DNA from: CBDAQA01 sp965247815
GTDB lineage: Bacteria; Planctomycetota; Phycisphaerae; Tepidisphaerales; Tepidisphaeraceae
Assembly: GCA_965247815.1 (NCBI GenBank)
Contig: CBDFHW010000031.1
Span: 62,001-126,000, forward strand
Length of the DNA: 64,000 nt
Direction of reading: 5' to 3'
The translations under genes and the position numbers were made by a program. A model generated the notes under the pieces. The model had not been told where the DNA came from. It worked only from the letters and a program-made list of their open reading frames with translations, and made no database searches. Shown here one piece after another: positions 1 through 8,656 of the stretch; position 1 is the first letter of the stretch, and each line of letters begins with the position of its first letter.

Positions 1-44
1 GTCGACCCGAAGGGGCACGGTTCGAGGTTCTGACGGCAAAAAGC

Positions 45-71
45 GCCCGTTCCGGGCAGCCGCTAAACGGG
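45..71. repeat. Partial copy of GTTTAGCGG-type palindrome
   Basis: The stretch carries the arm gggcagccgctaaacggg, which matches the outer arms of the inverted repeats at 38180-38259 and 53658-53727. The second arm is degenerate or lies outside the window. It sits just downstream of the rtcB stop codon (rtcB is on the minus strand) and could act as a transcript end. Confidence 0.5.
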
Positions 72-79
72 TCATCACG

Positions 80-1228
80 TCAACCTCCCTTAAACACCAG
101 CACCGGGCGCACCGCCTGAGTGATGGTCGTCAACTGTTCCTGCGCCGCCACGACCGCCCGGATGTCCTTGTACGACCGCGGTGATTCCTCCCGCAACGAC
201 TCGGTCAACCGCGGGTCGAACCAGACATCGCCCATCTGCCGGCGAAGGTCCGACCGGCTGAACCGTTCCCGCGCGGCGCCCCGGCTGAACGCCCGGCCCG
301 CGCCGTGCGCGCTCGACCGCAACGACTCGCCGCATCCCCGCCCGATCACGTGGTAACTCAGCGTCCCCATCGACCCAGGCAACACGCCCGCCGTCCCCGC
401 GTCGGCGGGCATCGCCCCCTTGCGGTGCACCAGCAACTTTTGCCCGAAATGGTCCTCGAACTGCACGTGATTGTGGTCGCACTGAATCACCGTCGACTCG
501 ACGGGCCCGATGCCGAACGCTTCCCGCATCAACTCGAACACCTTCCCGGCCATTGCCGTTCGGTTGGCCCGTGCGTATGCCCGGGCCCAGTCCTGGTCGT
601 TGAGATACGCCCGCCCGGCATCGGTCGCCGTGTCGAGCGTCATCATCGACCCCGAGCGAACTGTCGCCGCCGCGATGTGGTGCGCCTTGATCGCCTGCCC
701 CATGGCCCGCGACCCGCTGTGGACCATGAGCCACAACCGGTCGTCGGCGTCGCTTTGCAGTTCGACGAAGTGATTCCCACCGCCCAGCGTTCCGAGTTGC
801 AACAGGCCTACGTCGTTCAGGATCGACCTGATCGCGTTACAGGAAAGGTCCGAAGGCCGCAGTTCCGCGGGCAGCGGGACGGCCCGGTTGCGGTGCCGGC
901 GGTGGACCGGGATGCGTTCACCCAGAAGACGCAGCGCGACTCCCGCGCGACCCGGGTCGCGGAGCAGCTCGGCGTCGGAGTCGAACCCGACGGCGAGCAT
1001 TCCGCACCCGATGTCACCCCCGACCGCCGCCGGGTAGACCAGCCGGCGGGTGGCCATCACCGTGCCGACACACACGTCGTTGGCGACGTGAACGTCCGGC
1101 ATCACCGCGACGTGTGCCACGTCGTCCGCCCGGCGGACCCGGTTGATGGTCGACACCGCCCCCGGTTCCATCGGCCCCGCGAGCCAGCTGTACACCGGCG
1201 CGACGCCCGGCTGTTCATCGGTCCGCAT
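80..1228 (-). CDS. rtcB: RNA-splicing ligase RtcB
   Basis: RtcB is a GTP- and Mn-dependent ligase that joins RNA 2',3'-cyclic-phosphate or 3'-phosphate ends to 5'-OH ends in RNA repair. The family signatures are visible in order: MPDVHVAND, VGGDIGCGM, LGTLGGGNHFVEL, MVHSGSR, CDHNHV, HRKGA and SAHGAGRAFSR, which contains the guanylylated histidine; the protein ends FKGG. I chose the ATG at 1228 because GGGAGG lies 7 bases upstream. A longer frame reaches 1273 but only adds sequence inside rbfA. The product is 382 residues, short but normal for bacterial RtcB. The start overlaps the end of rbfA by 14 bases, so the two are co-transcribed and probably translationally coupled. Confidence 0.93.
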   Translation of the reverse strand: MRTDEQPGVAPVYSWLAGPMEPGAVSTINRVRRADDVAHVAVMPDVHVANDVCVGTVMATRRLVYPAAVGGDIGCGMLAVGFDSDAELLRDPGRAGVALRLLGERIPVHRRHRNRAVPLPAELRPSDLSCNAIRSILNDVGLLQLGTLGGGNHFVELQSDADDRLWLMVHSGSRAMGQAIKAHHIAAATVRSGSMMTLDTATDAGRAYLNDQDWARAYARANRTAMAGKVFELMREAFGIGPVESTVIQCDHNHVQFEDHFGQKLLVHRKGAMPADAGTAGVLPGSMGTLSYHVIGRGCGESLRSSAHGAGRAFSRGAARERFSRSDLRRQMGDVWFDPRLTESLREESPRSYKDIRAVVAAQEQLTTITQAVRPVLVFKGG

Positions 1229-1679
1229 ACGCCCTCCCAACAGTATCGTTGTCGTTGCCAGTCTCAGTGCCATTGCCGGGGACGGCGACGAACGACAACG
1301 ACGGCACTTTCTTCCGGCAGATCGACCCGGCGACGATCGACCGCAACGCCCCGGCCCGGTGGTTCAACCGGGCCACCACGTCGACCGCCACGATCCCGCG
1401 GGGAACGCACACCCGAACCAGCAACGCGCCCGCGCCGCCCATCGGTTCCACGCCCTCGACCCACACCTCGCGGAGCAGGTCATCCCCGCATTCCCCGGCT
1501 AGCGCTAACGACAACGCCCGCTCCACCTGCCGGCACAGCTGCAGCGTTTTTCGGTCCGACCGCGGGTCGAACCGTTTTCGACCTTCCGACACGTCCCCCA
1601 ATAAGGCCTGCTCGAACGCGAGCCCGGCCGCGTCGCGGTGCGAACGCGCACCCCGACCCGATCTTCTTCGATTGTCCAC
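1215..1679 (-). CDS. rbfA: Ribosome-binding factor A (RbfA) family protein
   Basis: RbfA is a small KH-type protein that binds the 30S subunit during 16S rRNA 5'-end maturation. The sequence shows the planctomycete-style pattern DRKTLQLCRQVERALSLAL, then AGECGDDLLREVWV, and the closing helix/strand GALRSIVAGSICRKKVPSLSF typical of the family C-terminus. I chose the GTG at 1679 because GGGAG sits 5 bases upstream; the open frame extends to 1730. The product is 154 residues. It is the first gene of an operon with rtcB. The call rests on the C-terminal pattern and length, and the N-terminal 40 residues are not distinctive. Confidence 0.68.
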   Translation of the reverse strand: MDNRRRSGRGARSHRDAAGLAFEQALLGDVSEGRKRFDPRSDRKTLQLCRQVERALSLALAGECGDDLLREVWVEGVEPMGGAGALLVRVCVPRGIVAVDVVARLNHRAGALRSIVAGSICRKKVPSLSFVAVPGNGTETGNDNDTVGRAYADR

Positions 1680-2213
1680 AAAAACTCCCTGACCCTTACC
1701 GCACAGCGAAACCGCCGGCCGTGAGGTCAATTTTGAAAATGAATGCGAATCGTCGCCGAGTGATTCAGCGAAGCGCAGAAGGGAGGATGAGTGGATTCAG
1801 TCGCATGGCAGCCTCGGGGAAAAGTCGTAAGCGATGTCGCTTCGATCGCGTGACAATACAAAAAGCCCGCGACCGGGTCAAAGAAATTCCGGGCAACTTT
1901 TCGGCCAAGCCCGATGTAAAGACAGTCGATCGAAAGACAAAGGCGGGCGACAACGCCTGCAACACCAGGAGGACGCTCATCACGAGCACCTCAGCCGACC
2001 CGTCTTCGACCCCGGCACGGGTTCGGCCGCTGCAGATTGCTGCGAACAACTCGGCCGCAATTTGTGACTTCGGGGGGATTAAAATATACTCCGCCCGGTC
2101 GTCCCGCACCGTTTGAACGGACCGCGTCGGACCGCTCTTTCTGCGATGACCGGCCAATACATTCTTGGCCGACGCACTCGTCCGAGGTACCGCTTTTAAG
2201 GTTTTTTAAGCAC
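1680..2213. other. Intergenic region between divergent operons
   Basis: This 534-base gap separates the minus-strand rbfA-rtcB operon from the plus-strand pseudokinase gene. Open frames cross it on both strands (for example 1765-2157 minus), but none shows a convincing protein pattern together with a ribosome-binding site. It holds a good plus-strand promoter candidate at 2062-2090. Confidence 0.5.
2062..2090 (+). promoter_or_regulatory. Candidate sigma70-type promoter
   Basis: TTGTGA (2062-2067) and TATACT (2085-2090) are separated by exactly 17 bases, a near-consensus housekeeping promoter in otherwise GC-rich DNA. It lies about 120 bases upstream of the gene starting at 2214. Confidence 0.45.
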
Positions 2214-5200
2214 ATGCTCATGGCCATGGTCTACGGCAACTTCGAAGCGGTCCGCGAGCTGTACAAGTCGGCCGCCGGGTCGGTCTGGTCCGCCCGGTCC
2301 AAGTCCACCAGCGAAGCGCCCACCGCCTGCGTAAAACTCATCCAGCTGGACCGAAACGCCCTGGCCGACCGCGACACGTCCGACGCCGAATCGCTTCTGG
2401 TATCGGCCGCCATTCAGCAGACGATGGCGAACAAGTCCGAATTCTGGGCCCCGGTTTACGAGCTCGGGTCGGACGGCAGCAACGCGTTTTTCATCAGCCG
2501 GCTATACCCGCGGTCGCTGCAGTCGCTGATCGAATCGGACGTCACGCTCAGCAGCACTGAACTGAAGACGATCATGCTCGCGATCGTCGACGGGCTGATC
2601 GACCTGGAGACCGCCTACCGCCGGCAGCACGGAAATCTGAAACCGACCAACGTGATGCTCGCCGCCAAGGGGCACGTCGCGCCCGGCGGGGTGCTGCTGG
2701 CCGACCCCGACCCGACCGCCGAGGTGATCGCCTCGATGACCCGCGCGCCCGACACCAAGGCGATGGCGCAGATTCTGTATTCCTTAGTGACCCACCGCCC
2801 GTATTCCGGTGCCCGGCTTCCGCTGCCCAACTCGCCCGCCTGGAAGCAGTTGGGTTCTACCGGCAAAGAATGGTTCACGCTCTGCCAGCGGATGCTCGAC
2901 ACGTTCTCCCGGCAGGGGTTACCGACACTGGAATCGATCCGCCTGCGGATCGGTGAGATCCAACCGACCCGCCGGCGAATGCCCCGCACGGTCTACGCCG
3001 TCCTGTTCCTCGCCGCCGCCGCCGCGGTGGGGTATCAGCAGCGAAGTCACGTGATCCGGGGGTGGGACCGGGGCCGCGTCGCCGTCAGTTCGGGCTGGGA
3101 CAAGTACGTCCGCCGAACGCCCGCCGCGTATGTGAAGAACCCGGCGACGGTAACGCTGTACCCGCATTCGAAACCGACGACGCAGACCACGCCGCACGCC
3201 GTGAGCCCGAATGTGTCGCGGCCCGAGTTGCCGTCACCGACTCCCACTCCCACACCCACTCCCGCACCCACCGCAAAGCCCGCCGCTGCGCCGGCGGTGG
3301 TGACAACGACCGCGCCGTCGGCGCGGCCCGTGGTGCCGGCACCAACGCCTCAGGAAAATCCGGTCACCGCACGCATCAAGACCACGGCTTCGCCCGCGAT
3401 GCACTCACCGCCCGCCGAGCAGGAATTCCTGCGTCGGCGGGACCAGTTCCTCGCCGCCCAGCCCGCCGGCGGGTCGGTGAACCTGGTCGACTGGAATAAC
3501 ATTTATCGGGCCGCGCAGGCGCTGGACGCCCGGTACCCCAAACCCGAACCGACCAGCAACTGGCCCGCGGGGCTCGCGGCACAGGCGAACGCCCGCCGGG
3601 ACGCGGAGTTGACCAAGGCCGTGTCGGCGATTTTCGACCACGACAACGCCGACCCGTCGGCTTACACGACCGAACTGTCGGACATCGAACAGACCGCCGC
3701 CGCGTCCGGGGGTGCACGCGAAGCCGTCGCCGGGTCGGACCCCACGGCGGCGGATGCGGCGGTGAAGAACTTCCGGCTCCGGCTCGACGCGCTCGAATCG
3801 GTCGACGCCGACGCGTCGGCGACCTTCGCCCCGGTCCGGGATTCGTTCGCCCCATTCGTCGACGCCAGGACCGCCACCGACCGCGGGCAGTTGTTGATCG
3901 GCGTCGCCAACGAGAACCTCCCCCTGTCGACCCGGTTGCGGTCGTGGTTCCGGTTGAGCAAGGCCGGTGGTGCCGCGTGGCCCCCGGACCTGGCGACGCT
4001 CGCCGCCGACCGCGCCCAGGGGGATCACCTTGCCGAATTGACCCGAGACAACCCGGCCATGCAGGCCGACATCACCGCCGAGCAGCAGGCGCGGTTCGAC
4101 GGGTTCTTCGCCTCGATCCGCGACGCCGACGCCGCCCGCGCCGCCGCCCGTCAGGCCGCCACCGCACAGCTGACCGCGCTGGTCCCGATGTTCCCCGACT
4201 GGTTCCAGTACGACGTGATGCTGGCCAGGATGCAGGCGACCCCGCCCGCCGAGCAGTCCCGGGAACAGGTTGCCGCGTTGTTGGAACTGGCGGACAAGCA
4301 CCACGTCGACGACGCCGCCCGCTTGCACGCCGCCTTCACCGCAGTCGCCCAGCCGGCTAAGAATTTGGCGACCGCCGGCCCGGTCGCGGCGGGGTGGACC
4401 CTCGCGCCGGGGTCCAACGCCGACCACCGCACCTACACCTCGGCCGGTCAGTCGATCGAGTTCCTCCGCGTTCATCAGCCCGGGTCGGACGCGACGCCCG
4501 GCGTCGACTGCTACCTGAGCACGACCGAGACGCCGGTCTCGCTGCTGCAATCGCTGTTCGACAAAAAACACGCCGCCCGGCGGCAGGCGGTCGTCTCGCT
4601 GAACCCGCCACCTGCAGGCGACGAATCGACCATGAAGGTTTGGTCGGTTGGCGTTAACGGCATCGATCTGGACGTCAAGGATTACAAGGCCTGTTTCCTG
4701 CTCGCGCCGACCGCCCACCTACCGGCGCAGTCGCTGAGCCCCGAGGCGGCGCTGTATGTGTCCCGGCTTCTCGGGTGCCGGTTACCGACCTCCGACGAAT
4801 GGCATGCCGCGCTCGCCCAGGTGACGCAACCGACCGCCGACCCGTATCAGTTCGGATTCGCCACGCGGCGGTGGAAGCTGCGGGATTCGGATTACACCGC
4901 CGCGATGAATCGGGCCGCCAACTCTCCCGCGCCGCAGTACTGGCCCGGCGACCGGATCTTCCGCGACCCGAACCAGCCCGCCGCCCGGCAACACGCGGCC
5001 GACACCCGGACCTGGTCGGACTCCGCATTGGCATCGCTCGCCGGCCGGATCGCGCCGGTGCCGAATACCAATCCGCTCGACGGCGACCAGTCGCTGCCCA
5101 TGGCCGCCGGGCACATGGGGTTCCGCGAAGTCGACGACGGTGCCCACTACACCGGCGTTTTCCATAACCTGATCGGGAACGTCTCCGAATGGGTGCTCGA

Positions 5201-5525
5201 CGTGCAGCCGGCCGTCAGTGAAAAACTCGACGTGAGCAACCCCGATCAAGCCGCCGAGGCCGTCCGGCAATGGTTCACGCCCGACCGGCAGGGGTGCGTT
5301 TCGGTCATCGGCGGGTCGGCACTGTCGACCCCGGACTTGGACCCGCGCACGGCGTACCGCCTTCCCCCCGATGCCCCGGCCCGCGCGTTCTCCGATGTGG
5401 GGTTCCGACTCGCGTTCTCCGACCCGCACGCCGTTGTCGCCGTCGACCCGGCGAAGCTGCGCGTCGCCGCACTGGACCACGCGCAGTACCTCACGTCCGC
5501 GTCCGCCAAGCGGCCGGCCGAATAA
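2214..5525 (+). CDS. Membrane-anchored pseudokinase fused to FGE-like (SUMF1) domain
   Basis: The 1103-residue product begins with a protein-kinase fold at about residues 5-250. Its catalytic loop reads HGNLKPTNVM near residue 138, so the catalytic Asp is replaced by Asn, and the expected DFG site reads ADPDP; it is probably a pseudokinase. A single membrane segment (LFLAAAAAVGY, near 265) and a Pro/Thr repeat near 345 follow. A long Ala-rich helical region then leads to a C-terminal formylglycine-generating-enzyme-like domain with GCRLPTSDEWHAAL, IGNVSEWVLD, IGGSAL and DVGFRLAF. That domain lacks the paired active-site cysteines of aerobic FGE. The start is one of the clustered ATGs at 2214, 2220 and 2226. 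The topology suggests a cytoplasmic pseudokinase and an external FGE-like module; any substrate is unknown. Confidence 0.75.
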   Translation: MLMAMVYGNFEAVRELYKSAAGSVWSARSKSTSEAPTACVKLIQLDRNALADRDTSDAESLLVSAAIQQTMANKSEFWAPVYELGSDGSNAFFISRLYPRSLQSLIESDVTLSSTELKTIMLAIVDGLIDLETAYRRQHGNLKPTNVMLAAKGHVAPGGVLLADPDPTAEVIASMTRAPDTKAMAQILYSLVTHRPYSGARLPLPNSPAWKQLGSTGKEWFTLCQRMLDTFSRQGLPTLESIRLRIGEIQPTRRRMPRTVYAVLFLAAAAAVGYQQRSHVIRGWDRGRVAVSSGWDKYVRRTPAAYVKNPATVTLYPHSKPTTQTTPHAVSPNVSRPELPSPTPTPTPTPAPTAKPAAAPAVVTTTAPSARPVVPAPTPQENPVTARIKTTASPAMHSPPAEQEFLRRRDQFLAAQPAGGSVNLVDWNNIYRAAQALDARYPKPEPTSNWPAGLAAQANARRDAELTKAVSAIFDHDNADPSAYTTELSDIEQTAAASGGAREAVAGSDPTAADAAVKNFRLRLDALESVDADASATFAPVRDSFAPFVDARTATDRGQLLIGVANENLPLSTRLRSWFRLSKAGGAAWPPDLATLAADRAQGDHLAELTRDNPAMQADITAEQQARFDGFFASIRDADAARAAARQAATAQLTALVPMFPDWFQYDVMLARMQATPPAEQSREQVAALLELADKHHVDDAARLHAAFTAVAQPAKNLATAGPVAAGWTLAPGSNADHRTYTSAGQSIEFLRVHQPGSDATPGVDCYLSTTETPVSLLQSLFDKKHAARRQAVVSLNPPPAGDESTMKVWSVGVNGIDLDVKDYKACFLLAPTAHLPAQSLSPEAALYVSRLLGCRLPTSDEWHAALAQVTQPTADPYQFGFATRRWKLRDSDYTAAMNRAANSPAPQYWPGDRIFRDPNQPAARQHAADTRTWSDSALASLAGRIAPVPNTNPLDGDQSLPMAAGHMGFREVDDGAHYTGVFHNLIGNVSEWVLDVQPAVSEKLDVSNPDQAAEAVRQWFTPDRQGCVSVIGGSALSTPDLDPRTAYRLPPDAPARAFSDVGFRLAFSDPHAVVAVDPAKLRVAALDHAQYLTSASAKRPAE

Positions 5526-5703
5526 TCATTCGAACCGGTCCCCGTCGTCGGCGAATAGCACTTTCCCTTCCGGCCGATTTCTGAAACCTTTCCGCCGATG
5601 TTATTAGACCGGTCGTCGGCACCCCGGCGCGGTGGGCTTTCCCCCGCGGGTTTCTGAATGTTACGATTCGATCCGACCGACGAAGCGCAAGGGACAGAAC
5701 GCT

Positions 5704-7107
5704 ATGCGACATTTCGATTTAGCCGTGATCGGGACCGGGCCGGCGGGGCAGAAGGCCGCGATCCAGGCTGCCAAGCTTGGCAAATCCGTCTGCATCATTG
5801 AGAAAAACAACGTGCTCGGCGGGGCCACCGTCAACACCGGCACCATCCCCAGCAAGGCGCTCCGCGAAGCCGTCATGCACCTGACCGGCGTGGGCCGGCG
5901 CGGGCTGTTCGGGGAAGTCGCCCGGGTGAAGAAAACCATCACCGTCAGTGATCTGATTTACGTCAGTCAGCACGTGATCCACACCGAGCTGGCCGTCATC
6001 CGCGACCAGTTCGACCGCAACGGCATCGAACTGGTCTGGGGCGCCGCCCGGTTCGAAGACCCGCACACGCTTTCCGTGAAGCGCCCCGAAGATTCCGAGA
6101 CCATCACCGCAGACTTTTTCATGATCGCCACCGGCACCAAGCCGGCCAAGCCGTCTTCGGTGCCGTTCGACGACCGGACCATCTTCTGTTCCGACGCGCT
6201 GCTCAAGCTCGAGACATTGCCCAAGACGATGATCGTCGTCGGCGGGGGTGTGATCGGGACCGAGTACGCGTGCATGCTGGCCGCGCTGGGGGTGAAGATC
6301 ACCCTGATCGAGGGCCGCCGGGAAGTGCTCGGGTTTCTCGACAGCGAAGTCGCCGAGGCGTTCCAGTACCACATGCGGCACGCCGGTATCACTTTGCGAC
6401 TGGGTGAAAAAGTCGCGAGCATCACCAAAGTCGAAGGCGATAAAGGGCACGGCCCGCTCGTGCAGGCCACCCTCGAAAGCGAAAAAGACCTCCGCGCCCA
6501 GGCCCTGCTGTATGCCGTCGGCCGGCAGGGGACGGTGGGGGCCCTGCAGCTGGACAAGGTCGGGCTCATGGCCGACGACCGCGAACGGCTCAAGGTCAAT
6601 CCGTTCTACCAGACCGAGGTCCCGCACATTTACGCCGCCGGTGACGTGATCGGGTTCCCCGCCCTGGCCAGCACCGCCATGGAACAGGGCAGGCTCGCCG
6701 TCTGCCACGCGTTCGGCGTTCCCACCAAGAGCATCCCCGAGCTGTTCCCCTACGGCGTCTACTCCATCCCCGAGATCTCCATGGTCGGCAAGACCGAAGC
6801 CCAGCTCACCGAGGCCGGCATCCCCTACGAAGCCGGCATCGCCCAGTACCGGGAACTGGCCCGCGGGCAACTGCTCGGCGACGACACCGGCATGCTCAAA
6901 CTCCTGATCCACCAGGAAAACCTCACCATCCTCGGCGTCCACGCCATCGGCACCGGCGCCACAGAACTGATCCACATCGGCCAAGCCGTCATGACCCTCG
7001 GCGGAACCGTCGAGTATTTCATCAACACCGTTTTTAACTTCCCCACCCTCGCCGAAGCCTATAAAGTCGCTGCTTTAAACGGGTTAAATAAACTCCGGCA
7101 TATCTAG
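5704..7107 (+). CDS. sthA: Soluble (Si-specific) pyridine nucleotide transhydrogenase
   Basis: This 467-residue flavoprotein belongs to the pyridine nucleotide-disulfide oxidoreductase superfamily and moves hydride between NADPH and NAD. It has the FAD-binding VIGTGPAGQKAA at the N-terminus, the SthA-type GTIPSKALREA in place of the redox-active CxxxxC, a second nucleotide site VVGGGVIGTEYA, and YAAGDVIGFPALA for FAD. The dimerisation domain ends with FNFPTLAEAYKVAALNG. Length matches E. coli SthA (466). Both active-site cysteines of dihydrolipoamide dehydrogenase are absent, which argues against an Lpd or mercuric reductase call. The ATG at 5704 aligns with the family N-terminus; the frame upstream to 5632 is spurious. 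It stands alone between the pseudokinase gene and the restriction island. Confidence 0.92.
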   Translation: MRHFDLAVIGTGPAGQKAAIQAAKLGKSVCIIEKNNVLGGATVNTGTIPSKALREAVMHLTGVGRRGLFGEVARVKKTITVSDLIYVSQHVIHTELAVIRDQFDRNGIELVWGAARFEDPHTLSVKRPEDSETITADFFMIATGTKPAKPSSVPFDDRTIFCSDALLKLETLPKTMIVVGGGVIGTEYACMLAALGVKITLIEGRREVLGFLDSEVAEAFQYHMRHAGITLRLGEKVASITKVEGDKGHGPLVQATLESEKDLRAQALLYAVGRQGTVGALQLDKVGLMADDRERLKVNPFYQTEVPHIYAAGDVIGFPALASTAMEQGRLAVCHAFGVPTKSIPELFPYGVYSIPEISMVGKTEAQLTEAGIPYEAGIAQYRELARGQLLGDDTGMLKLLIHQENLTILGVHAIGTGATELIHIGQAVMTLGGTVEYFINTVFNFPTLAEAYKVAALNGLNKLRHI

Positions 7108-7323
7108 CTGTCGCAGGAGAAGCAATGCTCAGACGATTCCAAAACTACCCATCTTGCCCGAAACTGAAAACGGCCCCGCGTTGTCGCATATCGAACTAGG
7201 ATGGGAATGTAAATCATTTTATAATAAGATTTTAGAGCATAATTGCTTAAATAAGCGTTATCGCGGTCCTGGAAGTGAACGGCCTCGCCGGCGCTGAAGT
7301 TCCTTCGACGCCGGCTGGAGAAA

Positions 7324-7760
7324 TCAATACCGGATACCCGGGCGATCCGGAGCGAGCGGTGGCTGTTCGATTTTGATGATCTCGCCGCCGAACGCGTCTA
7401 TTGCTTTTCTCGCCAGATACGATTCGAGATTAGAAATGCTCGGACCGAGGCCGATCAGAGTATCAGTCCACGCGACCAACATGCCTTCGAAAGCAGTGTT
7501 CGGCGAAGTCCAATTCGTCTCGGTGACGCTCGCGACAAAGCCGAAATGACTAATAGTGTCGGCATCGAAACACATCCTAGCAACGGCGACGGTGAGCCAC
7601 CACGTGAAGTTTAAATTGTCTAGGAGCGGGTGCTGCCGATATGCAACGGTTTGTCGACATTAGCCCGCGGATTTATAGAGACCGCGAAAGAATCATCGAC
7701 GCATCCGTTGGCAAACTTGGTAAGTGCCTCAAAGCGATCATCAGCGGCGTTCGACGACAC
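7324..7760 (-). pseudogene. Frameshifted third gene of the R-M operon, function unknown
   Basis: Two adjacent minus-strand frames each read like protein but are out of register. The first starts at a GTG at 7760-7758, six bases past the nuclease stop codon, and reads through LTKFANGCVDDSFAVSINP to a TAG near 7622. The second frame, offset by -1, reads LDNLNFTWWLTVAVARMCFD and continues through SYLARKAIDAFGGEIIKIEQ to 7324, and has no in-frame start codon ahead of it. Joined, they would give about 145 residues. I see no slippery heptamer, so this is either a decayed gene or a sequencing indel. I do not recognise the family. Its place directly behind the nuclease suggests it belonged to the same transcript. 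Confidence 0.55.
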
Positions 7761-7765
7761 GACCG

Positions 7766-8347
7766 TTATTCGTTCTCGTCCTCATCTGGCTCTGGCGAAT
7801 TACCACGTTCGAAAGCATCAAAAGAACTTATAAGTCGCCGCACGTTCGCATTGAGAGAATACCGCAAATCTGTGGTATCTTTGCGATCGAGCATTACGTC
7901 GAGTAACTGCTGAATGTGGAAAAGCTGTCGCGGAAGTCGAATCACAACATCGCGTCGTTTGGCAACCTCTGACTCGGAACGAACCATTGTTCGCTGATAA
8001 GGCGGAAGGCTCGAGAGAACATTCGAGGGTGTCGCTAAACTTTTGCCAGCAACTAAGGTTCCGTTGCGACGAATCTGTTCGTAGATCTGTCGCTCAAGCA
8101 AGTTGACCTCCGAGGCAATCGGTAGCGGCCAAGCCCAGACATACGCAATTTCCCAAACGTCAATCTGCCTATTTGCGATAATATCACTTCGAGCGCTCGT
8201 GACATGTCTTCTAACCCGCCCCCGGATGCCACGCTCGCGCGTCGAGACGGTCTGCCCAACATAGAATGGAATTTCGTCGAGATCACAAAGCGCGTAAACG
8301 CCGATTTCAGTTGTCACGGCAGACAGATCCAACCTCGAAACCGGCAT
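7766..8347 (-). CDS. GIY-YIG nuclease, probable restriction endonuclease
   Basis: The 193-residue protein has the GIY-YIG nuclease core at its N-terminus: GVY at 16-18 and FYVGQT at 28-33, an Arg-rich helix R42-R47 followed by His48, and the metal-binding glutamate in LLERQIYE (E85). These are the catalytic positions of GIY-YIG enzymes, which include Type II restriction endonucleases such as Eco29kI and Hpy188I. The remaining 100 residues, including a basic segment and an acidic tail, are likely for DNA recognition but are not recognised. It starts at 8347, its ATG sharing one base with the stop codon of the controller gene, and lies beside a divergent C5 methyltransferase. The target sequence cannot be read from the protein. 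Confidence 0.8.
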   Translation of the reverse strand: MPVSRLDLSAVTTEIGVYALCDLDEIPFYVGQTVSTRERGIRGRVRRHVTSARSDIIANRQIDVWEIAYVWAWPLPIASEVNLLERQIYEQIRRNGTLVAGKSLATPSNVLSSLPPYQRTMVRSESEVAKRRDVVIRLPRQLFHIQQLLDVMLDRKDTTDLRYSLNANVRRLISSFDAFERGNSPEPDEDENE

Positions 8348-8580
8348 CAGATCTGCTCCGGTTTTTTGAAGTCGACAAGTTCCGTGATTGGAACACGTAG
8401 AGATGCCGCGAGCTTGGCGATATTCTCAAGACTGATATTGCGCTCGCCGCGCTCGACACTCCCGACATAACTTCGGTCGAGACCAACTTGGCTGGCCAAG
8501 CCTTCTTGTGTGAAACCCTTAGCGACGCGGATGCTTCGCAAGCAACGTCCAAAAGCGATCGCGGTGCGCGTCTTTGCCAC
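8347..8580 (-). CDS. XRE-family controller (C) protein of the R-M system
   Basis: This is a small helix-turn-helix regulator of about 77 residues: FGRCLRSIRVAKGFTQEGLA, then SQVGLDRSYVGSVERGERN and LENIAKLAASLRVP. The pattern and size are those of C proteins, which time restriction enzyme expression after the methyltransferase. I placed the start at the GTG at 8580; the open frame runs to 8751 but would overlap the divergent methyltransferase gene. An alternative GTG lies at 8616. CATTAT ends 6 bases before the 8580 GTG, compatible with a leaderless transcript. The stop overlaps the nuclease start (TGATG), implying translational coupling. Confidence 0.8.
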   Translation of the reverse strand: MAKTRTAIAFGRCLRSIRVAKGFTQEGLASQVGLDRSYVGSVERGERNISLENIAKLAASLRVPITELVDFKKPEQI

Positions 8581-8656
8581 TCCTGCATAATGGAAAAAAG
8601 CTTTGTTTGCGTCCACGGACTTTAAGTACCCTTCGGAGTGTGTATAATATTGTCCA
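8581..8656. promoter_or_regulatory. Divergent R-M control region with candidate C-box
   Basis: The intergenic strip between the controller and methyltransferase genes holds TATAAT at 8643-8648, placed so that transcription would begin at or next to the methyltransferase GTG (8657), and CATTAT at 8587-8592 in the opposite direction. An odd palindrome ACTTTAAGT (8619-8627) lies where the methyltransferase -35 box would be and is a candidate binding site for the controller protein. Confidence 0.45.

Noticed and set aside
305..2116. 603-codon plus-strand frame
   Set aside because: It is antisense to rtcB and rbfA, which have clear family motifs, and its Arg/Pro/His-rich translation is the usual shadow of GC-rich coding DNA.
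1765..2157. 130-codon minus-strand frame in the 1680-2213 gap
   Set aside because: No ribosome-binding site or recognisable pattern; it overlaps the promoter of the gene at 2214.
5719..6984. 421-codon frame antisense to sthA
   Set aside because: Shadow of a well-supported gene; composition dominated by Asp/Gly/His/Val typical of antisense frames.
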